Part shown: piece by piece, positions 16,054 to 27,396 of the stretch
Layout: each line of letters opens with the position of its first letter
Position numbering within the stretch: position 1 is the stretch's first letter
DNA from: Microcella sp.
GTDB taxonomy: Bacteria; Actinomycetota; Actinomycetes; Actinomycetales; Microbacteriaceae
Direction of reading: 5' to 3'
Assembly (NCBI RefSeq): GCF_025808395.1
Contig: NZ_CP075524.1
Location: 2,604,001 to 2,668,000 of the forward strand
DNA: 64,000 bases
Made by a program: the position numbers and the translations under genes
Notes under the pieces: generated by a model
The model's input: only the letters and a program-made list of their open reading frames with translations
Told to the model about the DNA's origin: nothing
The model's database searches: none

Positions 16054-16896
16054 TCACAGCAGTGCCGACGCACCGATGACCGAGAGCAACTGCAATCGTG
16101 CATGCGTTTCGCTGCCCGGCACGGCCGTGTACACGAGCAAGAAGTGCGATTGATCGGGGTCGACGAGCGTCTGACAGTGCAACTCGAGCGCGCCGACCTC
16201 GGGGTGCACGAATCGCTTCATCTCACCCATCGGCACCGACACCTGCTGGTCATCCCAGAGCTCCCGGAACTCCTCGCTCTCGGCGCGAAGCCGCTCGGCG
16301 AGCTGCGCGACCGCCGAGTCGGGCCCGCGACGCGTCGCGACGACTCGCGCGTTCGAGACGAATACTCGTGAGAGCCGCTCGTGATCGCGCGGGTCGTAGC
16401 GATCGCGGGCGGCAGGGTCGGTGAACCAGCGGTATGGCAGGCTGCGGGCGGGGCCGCGGAGGGCGGTCAGATCGCCGAGCATTGCGATGGCAAGCGGCGT
16501 CTGCTTGAGCGACTCCCCGATCTCGCTAACGATCTCGGCGGGAGTGTCGCCGAGCCGATCGAAGATGCGCAGCATGCCAGGGCTGATGTGCGCGCTCGAC
16601 GGGCCGCGCTCGGGCGGGCGCTGGCCGGCGAGTCGGAAGAGGTGGTCACGCTCATCGAGCGTGAGGTGCAGGCCCTGGGCGATCGCAGCGATCATCTGCT
16701 CGGACGGTTGGGGGCCTCGCTCGCGCTCGAGCCGCGAGTAGTAGTCGGTCGACATGTGACACAGCGCCGCGACCTCTTCGCGGCGCAAGCCGTCGGTGCG
16801 GCGCCGCGGCCCGCGCGGCAGACCGACATCTTCCGGTTGCAGCGACTGGCGGCGGTGGCGCAGGAACGCGGCAAGGCCCGAACGGTCGATCTGCAT
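16054..16896 (-). CDS. XRE-type helix-turn-helix regulator with MmyB-like ligand domain
   Basis: 280 residues from ATG 16896, with a GGGAG upstream. The N-terminal XRE domain (about 8-80) contains GLRREEVAALCHMSTDYYSRLERERGPQPSEQM. The remaining part matches the MmyB-like ligand-binding domain (LPYRWFTDPAARDRYDP, VVATRRGPDSAVAQLAERLRAESEEF, and VHPEVGALELHCQTL). Such regulators commonly repress a divergent oxidoreductase gene. Here that is the SDR gene at 17047. Confidence 0.92.
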   Translation of the reverse strand: MQIDRSGLAAFLRHRRQSLQPEDVGLPRGPRRRTDGLRREEVAALCHMSTDYYSRLERERGPQPSEQMIAAIAQGLHLTLDERDHLFRLAGQRPPERGPSSAHISPGMLRIFDRLGDTPAEIVSEIGESLKQTPLAIAMLGDLTALRGPARSLPYRWFTDPAARDRYDPRDHERLSRVFVSNARVVATRRGPDSAVAQLAERLRAESEEFRELWDDQQVSVPMGEMKRFVHPEVGALELHCQTLVDPDQSHFLLVYTAVPGSETHARLQLLSVIGASALL

Positions 16897-17046
16897 GGCG
16901 CACTCCCTTCTGCCGGTACGACTCGTGTTTACAGTGTGGCCCGCTCGGGCATCCACGGCCTGTCGATCCCTTGATACGTGCGCCCTGGATGACTCGTGAC
17001 CGAGCGCGGAAGGTGAGAACCACACCACGATTCAGAAAGGCTCATC

Positions 17047-17985
17047 ATGCCTCGCACTCCGCTCGACATCACTCTGCCCGATCTCACCGGTCGCCTCGCC
17101 CTCGTCACGGGTGCAAGCGACGGCATGGGCGTCGTCATCGCCCGCAGGCTCGCCGCGGCGGGCGCCGAGCTCCTCCTGCCGGTGCGCAATCGCGCCAAGG
17201 GCGAAGTCGCCGCCGCGACGATCGCGGCCGCCGTGCCCAGCGCGACCGTGACGCTGCACGACCTCGACCTCTCGTCGCTCGACTCGGTGCGCGCGCTCGC
17301 TGCGACGCTGGTCGCAGAAGGTCGACCGATTCACCTCCTCATCAACAACGCAGGCGTCATGACCCCGCCCGAGCGTCAGACGACCGTCGATGGATTCGAA
17401 CTGCAGTGGGGCTCGAACCACCTCGGGCACGTCGCCCTCGTCGCCCACCTGCTGCCGTTGCTGCGCGAGGGCCGCGCTCGCGTGACCTCGCAAGTGAGCG
17501 TCGCCGCGCGGTCGGGCTCGATCAACTGGGACGACCTGAACTGGGAAGAGAGCTACGACGGAATGCGCGCCTACGCTCAGTCGAAGATCGCGTTCGGCCT
17601 CTTCGGTCTCGAACTCAACCGTCAGAGCCGCGAGCGCGGCTGGGGCATCACGAGCAACCTCTCACACCCCGGTGTTGCACCGACGAGCCTGCTCGCCGCC
17701 CGACCCGAACTGGGGCGAGCGAAGCGCGCACGGGGGCGCGGGCTCATCGGCCTGCTCTCTCGCCTCGGTGTCGCCGGAACCGTCGAGTCGGCGGCGCTGC
17801 CCGCGCTCATGGCGGCGACGAGCGAAGGCGCGGATGGCACGTTCTTCGGCCCGCAAGGTGCGGGCAACGTCGGCGGAGCGCCGGGCGAGCAGAAGCTCTA
17901 CGCACCCCTCGACAACCCCGACGAGGGGCGTCGAGTCTGGAACGTTTCGCAGCAGCTGACAGGCGCGGTATTCGCTGCCGCGTGA
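17047..17985 (+). CDS. short-chain dehydrogenase/reductase
   Basis: 312 residues; AAAGG precedes the ATG. NAD(P)-binding motif [20 protein letters not shown] at about residues 20-39, NNAGVM at about 100, catalytic Ser in [12 protein letters not shown] and [11 protein letters not shown] (Tyr and Lys of YxxxK). Closest to the retinol-dehydrogenase-like SDRs. It is divergent from the MmyB-type regulator, which probably controls it. Substrate unknown. Confidence 0.92.
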   Translation: MPRTPLDITLPDLTGRLALVTGASDGMGVVIARRLAAAGAELLLPVRNRAKGEVAAATIAAAVPSATVTLHDLDLSSLDSVRALAATLVAEGRPIHLLINNAGVMTPPERQTTVDGFELQWGSNHLGHVALVAHLLPLLREGRARVTSQVSVAARSGSINWDDLNWEESYDGMRAYAQSKIAFGLFGLELNRQSRERGWGITSNLSHPGVAPTSLLAARPELGRAKRARGRGLIGLLSRLGVAGTVESAALPALMAATSEGADGTFFGPQGAGNVGGAPGEQKLYAPLDNPDEGRRVWNVSQQLTGAVFAAA

Positions 17986-17998
17986 CGGAGCGCCCGAC

Positions 17999-18004
17999 TA
18001 CGCT
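17999..18004 (+). promoter_or_regulatory. -10 element for leaderless gene at 18011
   Basis: TACGCT with a 6-nt gap to ATG 18011 and no Shine-Dalgarno. Confidence 0.5.
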
Positions 18005-18010
18005 CGCCGC

Positions 18011-18979
18011 ATGACGATCGATCAGAAGCTGCTCGACTGGATGCTCGACACCGACCCCGCCTTGCGCTGGCAGGTCGAGCGCGACCTCGCCGATGAGCCC
18101 GAGACCGTGTGGCAGGCGACGCGGGCGCGCGTGGCGACCGAGGGCATGGGTGCCGAGCTGCTCTCGCACCAAGACGCCGACGGGCTCTGGGCTGGTGGCG
18201 CATACTTTCCCGCCGACTTTGACTGGAACGGCGACGAGGCGAAGGTCGGTCAGCCATGGACGGCGACGACGTGGAGCCTCAACACGCTGCGAGAGTGGGG
18301 CCTCGAGGCCTCGGTGCTCGCCGGCACGGCCGAGAAACTCGAGGCCAACGCGCGGTGGGAGTACGACGATCTGCCCTACTGGGGCGGCGAGGTCGATGCG
18401 TGCATCAACGGCTTCACGCTCGCCAACGGAGCCTGGCTGGGCGCCGACGTCGATGCCATCGCCACCTGGTTCGCCGAGCACGCGATGACCGAGGGGGGCT
18501 GGAATTGCGAGTGGGTCGAGGGCTCGACCCGCTCGAGCTTCCACTCGACGCTCAACTCGCTCAAGGGCATCCTCGAGTGGGAGGAGCGCACGGGCGACAC
18601 CCGACTGCGCGAGGTGCGTCACGCCGCTGAGGAGTACCTGCTGCGACGACGGATGCTCTACCGCGAGTCGACCGGCGAGCTCGTGGCGCCCTGGGCCACG
18701 CACTTCGCCTACCCCTTCCGCCACGTCTACAGCGCCCTCAACGCGCTCGACTACCTGCGCCGAGCGTCACTGCTCGAGGGCACGCCGCCCGATGAGCGAG
18801 CATCCGACGCGATCGCCGTCATTCGCGATGCCCAGCAGCCCGACGGAACCTGGGTGCAAGAACGCCGCCACCCGGGTCGCGTCTGGTTCGAGCTCGACGT
18901 GCCAGTCGGCGAGCCCTCGCCGTGGCTCACGTTGTTCGCGCTGCGAGTGCTGCGCTGGTGGGACGCCGCCGCCGTCTGA
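18011..18979 (+). CDS. squalene-cyclase-like alpha/alpha toroid protein
   Basis: 322 residues. Repeated helical hairpins with terpenoid-cyclase/prenyltransferase-type features: ELLSHQDADGLWAGG, TTWSLNTLREWGLE, EGGWNCEWVEGSTRSSFHSTLNSLKGI and IRDAQQPDGTWVQERRHPGRVWFELD. The length is half that of a true squalene-hopene cyclase, and no DxDD motif is seen, so cyclase activity is doubtful. Pipelines usually call such proteins squalene cyclase. It probably has its own leaderless promoter. The stop abuts the stop of the convergent MerR gene. Confidence 0.75.
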   Translation: MTIDQKLLDWMLDTDPALRWQVERDLADEPETVWQATRARVATEGMGAELLSHQDADGLWAGGAYFPADFDWNGDEAKVGQPWTATTWSLNTLREWGLEASVLAGTAEKLEANARWEYDDLPYWGGEVDACINGFTLANGAWLGADVDAIATWFAEHAMTEGGWNCEWVEGSTRSSFHSTLNSLKGILEWEERTGDTRLREVRHAAEEYLLRRRMLYRESTGELVAPWATHFAYPFRHVYSALNALDYLRRASLLEGTPPDERASDAIAVIRDAQQPDGTWVQERRHPGRVWFELDVPVGEPSPWLTLFALRVLRWWDAAAV

Positions 18980-19744
18980 TCAGCCCGAGTCGTCGGCGTA
19001 GGCGCTCAGGCGCTGCTCGATGAGGACGAGCGCCCGCTGTTGCGCGGGGTTGAGCATGTCGTCGGCGTGATCGGTGAGCAGCGTTGTGGCGGTGCTCAAG
19101 TCGAGGTCGGCGAGCTCGAGCCGCAGGTCACGCACGAGCGGCCCGAACGAGGTCACAAGATGCTCGACCAGCGCACTGATCTCGTCGTCTGACGCATCAG
19201 GCGGCAGAGCGGCGAAACGCTCGGTGAACTCACGCGAGACCTCGACGACCGAGGGGTCGGCGAACCGCGCGTAGAGCGCAGTGATCGCCTCGGCGCCACC
19301 AGGCCCTGCCAAGTGGCTCAGCAGGATGGTCTGCTCGCGGTCGAACCGCGCGATCTCGCGCGTCGAGGCGCTCGCGGCCAAGAGCGCCGCATAGGGGGCG
19401 AGCTCGCTCGGCAGATCGGGGGCGGCGTTCCACCGTCGAAGCTCAGCGATCGTCGCTCGTCGCGCCTCGAGCCGCTCGATCTGCGCGGCGACCTCGGCAT
19501 CGAGCTCGTCGAGCAGGGCGCTCGAGTCGTCGCCCGGGGCGTCGAGAACCTCGGCGAGGCCCTGCAGCGGCAGGCCCAGACTCGCGAGACGAGTGATGCG
19601 CAGGATGCGCACGAGGTGGTGCACGGTGTACTCGCGATAGCCGTTGACCGAGCGGGGCGGTTCATCGAGAATTCCGAGCTGGTGGTAGTGCCGCAGCGCG
19701 CGCACGGTGACGCCCGCCAGTGCGGCCAACTCACTGCTGCGCAT
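18980..19744 (-). CDS. MerR-family transcriptional regulator
   Basis: 254 residues. N-terminal MerR helix-turn-helix: RSSELAALAGVTVRALRHYHQLGILDEPPRSVNGYREYTVHHLVRILRI, followed by a coiled dimerisation helix (LLDELDAEVAAQIERLEARRATIAEL) and a ~130-residue helical effector region. No cysteine metal site is seen, so a small-molecule ligand is more likely. It overlaps the end of the MFS gene upstream by 14 nt and is co-transcribed with it. Confidence 0.9.
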   Translation of the reverse strand: MRSSELAALAGVTVRALRHYHQLGILDEPPRSVNGYREYTVHHLVRILRITRLASLGLPLQGLAEVLDAPGDDSSALLDELDAEVAAQIERLEARRATIAELRRWNAAPDLPSELAPYAALLAASASTREIARFDREQTILLSHLAGPGGAEAITALYARFADPSVVEVSREFTERFAALPPDASDDEISALVEHLVTSFGPLVRDLRLELADLDLSTATTLLTDHADDMLNPAQQRALVLIEQRLSAYADDSG

Positions 19745-20969
19745 CGGGGGCGTCCTCTCCGGGGGTGCTCCGTTCCAGCGTACGGAGCGATCGCGAACCC
19801 AGCCCCACGACGAGCGCGATGAGCCAGAGCGAGGCGATGAGCGCCGAGGCGAGTGCGAGCGATGCGTACTCGATGAGCAGGGCCGCAGCCATGATGCCTG
19901 CGGGCGCAGCCAAGGTCATGATCGCGTTCTGCGAACTCAGCACGCGCCCGCGCAGCAGTTCTGGAATCCTCTCGATGAGCAGCACGCCGAGCACGCTGTT
20001 GAGCACACCGCTCGCCGCGCCGACCACCATGGCTCCCGCGAACACCGCCGCGGGCGACGGCAGCCAGGCGATGAGCGCGAAGCCCGCCGTCGTGCCCCCG
20101 AGCGCGACGACGAACCACACCCGTCGAGAACCTCGGTGGCCGACCGCCGCGTAGGTGCCGGCGCCGACGAGCATGCCAGCGGCGAGGGCGGTGAGCACGA
20201 AGCCCAGCAGCCCGGGCTGCTCGATGACGGTGAAGTAGACGGGAAGCACGAGAGACTGCATGGCTGCGAGCACCGTGACGGCGATGAGCGTGATGCTCGT
20301 GACGGCGACGAGAAACCGGCTGCTCGCGAGCGCGCGCCAACCGGTGCGCAACTGCTGCCAGCTCGAACCGGCGGACCCGCTGGGCTCGTCGTCGCCGAGG
20401 CGGCCGACACTGTGCGGAATGAGCAGCGTGATGAGGGCGGCCGCGAACGAGGTGCCAGCGGTGATCCAGAGCACCGTCGAGCCGTCGAGCGCTGTGATGA
20501 GCACGCCGGCGATCGCCGGGCCGATGAGCAGCGCGACGGCGCCGAGTGCTTCGCGCAGGCCGATGAGCCGCTCGGCCGAGACGCCGCTGTGCCGCACGAC
20601 CGCGGGCAGCAGCGTCTCGCGCGCCGTCATGCCGGGAACATCGCCGAGCGAGCCGATGATGCCGAAGAGCACGAACCACCCGAGGCTGAGCCCGCTGATG
20701 AGGTCGACGAGCGGCAGCGCGGCGATCGCGGCGGCAGAGATCAGGTCGGTGACGACCGATGACGTGCGCCGGTTGATGCGGTCGATGACGACGCCCATGA
20801 GCAGGCCCGCGACGACCGCGGGAAGCGCGGTCGAGGCGGCGACGATGCCAGCACCGAGAGCACTGCCCGTGGTCTGCAGCACGATGAGCGGCAACGCCAC
20901 TGCGGCGATCGAGTTGCCGAGCAGCGAGAGCAGGTATGACGACAGGTAGGCGAAGGGAGTGATGCGCAT
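19731..20969 (-). CDS. MFS transporter
   Basis: 412 residues with about 12 membrane segments. Motif-A-like region LLMGVVIDRINRRTSSVVTDLISAA lies near residues 55-80. This resembles EntS/MFS-3-type exporters. It is encoded first in an operon with a MerR regulator, suggesting ligand-induced drug export. The substrate cannot be told. Confidence 0.9.
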   Translation of the reverse strand: MRITPFAYLSSYLLSLLGNSIAAVALPLIVLQTTGSALGAGIVAASTALPAVVAGLLMGVVIDRINRRTSSVVTDLISAAAIAALPLVDLISGLSLGWFVLFGIIGSLGDVPGMTARETLLPAVVRHSGVSAERLIGLREALGAVALLIGPAIAGVLITALDGSTVLWITAGTSFAAALITLLIPHSVGRLGDDEPSGSAGSSWQQLRTGWRALASSRFLVAVTSITLIAVTVLAAMQSLVLPVYFTVIEQPGLLGFVLTALAAGMLVGAGTYAAVGHRGSRRVWFVVALGGTTAGFALIAWLPSPAAVFAGAMVVGAASGVLNSVLGVLLIERIPELLRGRVLSSQNAIMTLAAPAGIMAAALLIEYASLALASALIASLWLIALVVGLGSRSLRTLERSTPGEDAPDAQQ

Positions 20970-20987
20970 GACCTGATGAAAAACTAT

Positions 20988-20998
20988 GACGTTACGTC
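20988..20998. promoter_or_regulatory. MerR operator candidate upstream of the MFS-MerR operon
   Basis: GACGT-T-ACGTC is an 11-bp palindrome centred 24 bp before the MFS start. On the minus strand a TTGACC lies just upstream of it (21003-21008). This arrangement is typical for MerR-type sites inside a stretched promoter. Confidence 0.45.
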
Positions 20999-21091
20999 GG
21001 GGTCAAGTGCAGCGCGGTTGCGCGAGCACATTCGGCGCAGAACGACTCGCAGAGCGCCCACGATGTCTGCAATCCCGGCCAAGATGTACAG

Positions 21092-23452
<2,361 letters not shown>

Positions 23453-23474
23453 CCGCTGTCGCGATGAGTGCTGC

Positions 23475-25073
23475 TCAGACCCGCGCCACGAGCGGCTCGC
23501 CGTCGACGGTCAGCAGCGTCAGCTCGGGCAGGGTTGTCGCGATCGAGCGGGCGCGCCACGGCGTCGAGATGAGCGCGAGCACGACGCCGTCTGATCGGCG
23601 CGCGACCTCGCACTCGCGCTGCCGGTCGAGTGCGGCGGCCGAGGAGTCGTCGGTGAGATACACCGTCTCGTAGCTCAGCCGTTCAAGAATGACGGGGCAC
23701 GAGAACTCGAGCTCCATGCGCTGCGCGAACACTTCGAACTGCAGCGGACCGACCGCCCCGAGCACGGGGTGCTGCTCGCCCCGGCGCTCAGATCGCAGCA
23801 CCTGCAGCACGCCCTCCTGCTCGAGCGACTCGACCCCCTTGCGAAACTGCTTGTACTTCGACAGGTCGGCGGCGCGAACGACGCTGAAGTGCTCGGGCAC
23901 GAATCGCGGCAGCTCAGGAAAACGCACGGGGTTGCCCAGGTAGACGGTGTCTCCCGGTCGCAGCATGGTCGCGTTGACGAGGCCGACGACATCGCCCGGC
24001 CAGGCTTCTTCGACGGTCTCGCGCTCGCTGCCGAACAGCTGCTGCGCATACTTCGTCGTGACCGTGCGACCCGACCGCGCGTTGGTCACGGTCATGCCGC
24101 GCTCGAACCGGCCCGAGCACACGCGCAGGAAGGCGATGCGGTCGCGATGCGCCGAGTCGAGCCCCGCTTGCACCTTGAACACGTAGCCCGAGAAGTCGTC
24201 GTCGACCGATCGCGCAGAGTCATCGACAGCGCGGCGTGCCACCGCGCCGGGCGCCTCTGCGGCGATGAGGTCGAGCAGGGTATGGATTCCGATGTTGTGC
24301 ACCGCGGCGCCGAAGACCAGGGGAGTGGTCTCGCGAGCTCGAAAGCGCTGGGTGTCGTGCACGTGGTCGTCGAGCGCGAGCAGTTCGACTTCTTCGCGCG
24401 AGGTCTGCCAGGCCGGCCCGTGATCGGCGGCGGCCTGCTCAGGCTCGAGCTCGGTCCAGTGGGCGACGGTGGCGCCTCCGCTCGAGCGCTCGAACCGCTG
24501 CATGCGACCGCTCGGCACGTCGAGCAGGCCTTCGAAGTAGCCCGCTTCGCCGACCGGCCACGTGATCGGCGTCGGCAGCAGGCCGGTGCGCTCGCGAATC
24601 TCGTCGACGAGGTCGAGGGCCGCTCTGCCGGGGCGATCCCACTTGTTCACCATCGTGATGATCGGAACATTCCAGCGCCGGCATACCTCGAACAGTTTCA
24701 TGGTCTGCGCTTCGAGGCCTTTCGCGGCATCGATGAGCATGATCGCCGCGTCGACCGCCGAGAGCACGCGATAGGTGTCTTCAGAGAAGTCGGAGTGGCC
24801 GGGGGTGTCGACGAGGTTGATGACGACATCGCGATAGTCGAATTGAATGGATGCACTGCTGATCGAGATGCCACGCTGCTGCTCGATCTGCATGAAGTCT
24901 GAGACCGTCGTCGAGCGCCCGCGCTTGCCGTGCACGGCCCCGGCCCTGCCGATCGCCTGGGCGTGCAGCAGCAGGGCTTCAGTGAGCGTCGACTTGCCGG
25001 CGTCGGGGTGCGAGATGACGGCGATGGTGCGTCGTCGGGCAGCCTCGAGGGTGGCGTCGAGCTGCTCGGTCAT
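23475..25073 (-). CDS. prfC: peptide chain release factor 3
   Basis: 532 residues from ATG 25073, with GGAGGAG upstream; an in-frame TTG directly before it is less likely. GTPase motifs SHPDAGKSTL (P-loop), DTPGHSDF (G3) and NKWDRPG (G4), followed by an EF-Tu-like domain 2 and an RF3 C-terminal domain (VGPLQFEVFAQRMELEF). It recycles RF1/RF2 from the ribosome after peptide release. Full length for the family. No obvious operon partner. Confidence 0.95.
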   Translation of the reverse strand: MTEQLDATLEAARRRTIAVISHPDAGKSTLTEALLLHAQAIGRAGAVHGKRGRSTTVSDFMQIEQQRGISISSASIQFDYRDVVINLVDTPGHSDFSEDTYRVLSAVDAAIMLIDAAKGLEAQTMKLFEVCRRWNVPIITMVNKWDRPGRAALDLVDEIRERTGLLPTPITWPVGEAGYFEGLLDVPSGRMQRFERSSGGATVAHWTELEPEQAAADHGPAWQTSREEVELLALDDHVHDTQRFRARETTPLVFGAAVHNIGIHTLLDLIAAEAPGAVARRAVDDSARSVDDDFSGYVFKVQAGLDSAHRDRIAFLRVCSGRFERGMTVTNARSGRTVTTKYAQQLFGSERETVEEAWPGDVVGLVNATMLRPGDTVYLGNPVRFPELPRFVPEHFSVVRAADLSKYKQFRKGVESLEQEGVLQVLRSERRGEQHPVLGAVGPLQFEVFAQRMELEFSCPVILERLSYETVYLTDDSSAAALDRQRECEVARRSDGVVLALISTPWRARSIATTLPELTLLTVDGEPLVARV

Positions 25074-25171
25074 CAACTCCTCCGGTCACCACGACGGCTG
25101 CGCAAAAGCTCAGTCTACTCGTCGCGCCTCGGCCTCCGAGTCGGCACAGGGGCCCTTGGGCCCTGCCGATC

Positions 25172-25202
25172 GTCACCGTCAGGCCATACGCTATGCGGTG
25201 AC
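25172..25202. promoter_or_regulatory. inverted repeat around a promoter for the small membrane protein
   Basis: GTCACCG (25172-25178) and CGGTGAC (25196-25202) are perfect arms flanking a -10-like TACGCT (25187-25192). A repressor site or leader hairpin is possible. Confidence 0.35.
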
Positions 25203-25220
25203 ACAGCTCAGGAGGCTCTC

Positions 25221-25412
25221 ATGGCAAGTGGCAAGGCAGTGCAGCAGGCGGCTCCGCTCGGGTTCTTCGGACTGCTCGCCTACATCGGCGCCGCGGTCTA
25301 CTTCATCGGGCAGAGCGACGGCAGCTTCTGGGGAGTCATCCTCGGGCTGCTGCAGGCGATCGTGTGGCCCGCCTATGCCGTGTTCGGCGGGCTGACGGCA
25401 CTGGCCGTCTGA
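25221..25412 (+). CDS. small two-helix membrane protein
   Basis: 63 residues from ATG 25221, preceded by a strong GGAGG 6 nt upstream. Two hydrophobic stretches (APLGFFGLLAYIGAAVYFI and FWGVILGLLQAIVWPAYAVFGGL) flank a short polar turn. No family is recognised. The convincing ribosome site and regular actinobacterial codon use support a real gene. It is convergent with the membrane protein at 25430. Confidence 0.7.
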   Translation: MASGKAVQQAAPLGFFGLLAYIGAAVYFIGQSDGSFWGVILGLLQAIVWPAYAVFGGLTALAV

Positions 25413-25429
25413 CTCGTTCGACTCGCGCG

Positions 25430-25975
25430 TCAGTGCGCGAACAGCACTTTCAGCACGACGACGATCGCGCAGGCGAGTGCGAGCCCGAGCCCGCCTGAGA
25501 GGGTGCGCCAGGTGGGGCGTCGACCGCTGAGCCGTTCGACGAGAAAGCCGATGAGCGCGAGGCGCCCGACGACCCACACCGCTGCGGTGAGCTGCGCGAA
25601 CTGCGTCGGCACGACTGAGAAGGTCGCCACGAACAGAATGGCGGCCGGCACGACGCCCGAGACGAGAATCGGCAGGGCATCCTGAATCTCATGCACCATG
25701 TGCGGGCGATGCGCGTGGCGTTCACGACCCAGCTGCTGACCCACGTTGTGGGCGAGAATGTGGGCGACATAGGTCGTCAGGGCGGTCACCGAGACGAGCA
25801 GCGCGGCCTCGCCGCCGACAATCGACTTGCCCGTGGCGATGACGATGGCCGCGAGCACGAGAATGTTTCCGTAGACGTAGGCCGAGAGTCGAAGCCGCAG
25901 CCTCTCGATCGTGAGGTGCTCACCCGAGTGCGCGAGCATCCACCCTGGCATTCTCGGGGTGGTGACCTCGCTCAC
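25430..25975 (-). CDS. four-helix membrane protein of unknown function
   Basis: 181 residues from GTG 25975, 4 nt after the stop of the upstream Dabb-family gene, so both lie on one transcript. At least four membrane segments (starting YGNILVLAAIVIATGKSIVGG). A conserved-looking polar loop RERHAHRPHMVHEIQ between helices 2 and 3 is rich in His and could bind metal. Homologues without assigned function are common in actinomycetes. Function unknown. Confidence 0.75.
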   Translation of the reverse strand: MSEVTTPRMPGWMLAHSGEHLTIERLRLRLSAYVYGNILVLAAIVIATGKSIVGGEAALLVSVTALTTYVAHILAHNVGQQLGRERHAHRPHMVHEIQDALPILVSGVVPAAILFVATFSVVPTQFAQLTAAVWVVGRLALIGFLVERLSGRRPTWRTLSGGLGLALACAIVVVLKVLFAH

Positions 25976-25979
25976 GACG

Positions 25980-26279
25980 CTACAGCGAGTAGTCGACGAC
26001 CGCGCGGTCGCTGATCACTGACGAGATGTAGGCGAACACCTCTTTGTGGGCCGGGTGCACCTGGTAGGCCTCGAGGGCCGCGTTGTCGTCGTGCTCTGAC
26101 ACGAGCGCGAGATCCCAGTGCCCGTCGACGAGACCGAGATCGCGATCGACGCGAATGCTCTGGATGCCCGCGATCTGCGTCGCGAGAGCTTCGAGGCGCT
26201 CGGCGATGCCGTGAGCGTCTTCGCGGCGCTGGGTCTCGTCGTCGGCGGCGAGCTTGAACAGCACGATGTGGCGAATCAT
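25980..26279 (-). CDS. Dabb family (stress-responsive A/B barrel) protein
   Basis: 99 residues. MIRHIVLFKL at the start, DLALVSEHDDNAALEAYQVHPAHKEVFAYI near the end: the dimeric alpha/beta barrel (Dabb) signature. Function of stand-alone members is mostly unknown. The gene starts with a likely leaderless mRNA and is divergent from the DUF389 gene. Confidence 0.88.
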   Translation of the reverse strand: MIRHIVLFKLAADDETQRREDAHGIAERLEALATQIAGIQSIRVDRDLGLVDGHWDLALVSEHDDNAALEAYQVHPAHKEVFAYISSVISDRAVVDYSL

Positions 26280-26285
26280 GTCTTC

Positions 26286-26323
26286 ACTCTAGGGCGCGCA
26301 CGGGGGCGGTGGAGGGCTAGATT
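26286..26323. promoter_or_regulatory. compact divergent leaderless promoters
   Basis: TAGAGT (minus strand, 26286-26291) is 6 nt from ATG 26279. TAGATT (plus strand, 26318-26323) is 6 nt from ATG 26330. Both genes appear to start transcription at their start codons. Only 50 bp separate the two reading frames. Confidence 0.55.
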
Positions 26324-26329
26324 CAGCCC

Positions 26330-27313
26330 ATGGAGTCGCGTTTCGCCACACCCCTGCAGATGCGGGAGTCGGTCTTCTTCGACGGGCCGGAGGCCGCTGC
26401 CCGGCATTCGCGGTTCTGGCTGCTGCTGGTGCTCTCGGCGATCATCGCCTCGGCGGGAGTCGTCGCCGACTCGACGGCCGCGGTGATCGGCGCCATGATC
26501 GTCGCGCCGCTGCTCGGCCCGATTCAAGGAACGATGCTCGCGACCGTGCTCGGTGATCGCGCCAACCTGATGCGCTCGATGCTGCTCGTGATCGCGGGCG
26601 CCGCCGCCGCGGTCGCGATCGGATACCTCATCGGCTTGACGGTGACGGGCGATGTCGTCGCTGCGACGAATTCGCAGGTGGCGGGGCGCGTCAGCCCGCG
26701 ACTCATCGACCTGCTGGCTGCACTCGGCACAGGAGTGGTTGGTTCGGTGGCGCTCGTGCGACGCGACATCTCTGACACCCTGCCGGGTGTCGCCATCGCG
26801 ATCTCGCTCGTGCCTCCGCTGACGGTGGTCGGGCTCACGCTCGAATCAGGGGCGTGGGTCGAAGCGCTCGGAGCCCTGCTGCTGTTCGTCACGAACGTCG
26901 TCGCGATCATCGCGACGGGCATCGTCGTCATGTCGATCTACGGGGTCAATCGGCTTGCTGCCGTCACAGCGGCCGACGGCGCCGTCTCGGCGAGTCTGCG
27001 CAAGCCAGCCGCCCTGCTCGCCGCGATGCTCATCGTCATCGGGCTGCCGCTGACCTTCACGAGTGCAGACATCGCCTCGCGCTCGCTCACCGAGACCGCA
27101 GTGCACGACGAAGTGAATCGGTGGAGCGTCGATGCGGGATGGAGCTTGACGAATCTCATCTACTCGCGCGACGAGATCACGGTCTACCTCGAGGGCCCGC
27201 TGCCGTTGCCCGAGACTGAGTCGCTCGAGGCAGCGCTCACCGCCCGCGGAGTCGACGTCGAGACGGTGCGCCTCGTGCTGGTGCCCGTGTACGAAGTACG
27301 ACTGGGCGACTAG
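26330..27313 (+). CDS. DUF389 family membrane protein
   Basis: 327 residues. The DUF389 core is clear: ASAGVVADSTAAVIGAMIVAPLLGPIQGTMLATVLGD followed by several membrane segments (six in total), including IAISLVPPLTVVGLTL. The C-terminal ~90 residues are soluble. Function of the family is not established. Single-gene unit, leaderless start. Confidence 0.88.
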   Translation: MESRFATPLQMRESVFFDGPEAAARHSRFWLLLVLSAIIASAGVVADSTAAVIGAMIVAPLLGPIQGTMLATVLGDRANLMRSMLLVIAGAAAAVAIGYLIGLTVTGDVVAATNSQVAGRVSPRLIDLLAALGTGVVGSVALVRRDISDTLPGVAIAISLVPPLTVVGLTLESGAWVEALGALLLFVTNVVAIIATGIVVMSIYGVNRLAAVTAADGAVSASLRKPAALLAAMLIVIGLPLTFTSADIASRSLTETAVHDEVNRWSVDAGWSLTNLIYSRDEITVYLEGPLPLPETESLEAALTARGVDVETVRLVLVPVYEVRLGD

Positions 27314-27383
27314 AGGTGTCGACGACTCGATAGGTCTGCATCGCGCTCGCGTCAACCCCCCTGCGCACCGGCTCGTTGTCGAT

Positions 27384-27389
27384 TACGGT
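27384..27389 (+). promoter_or_regulatory. -10 element for leaderless P450 gene
   Basis: TACGGT lies 7 nt before ATG 27397, with no Shine-Dalgarno between. Confidence 0.45.
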
Positions 27390-27396
27390 GCCCCGC

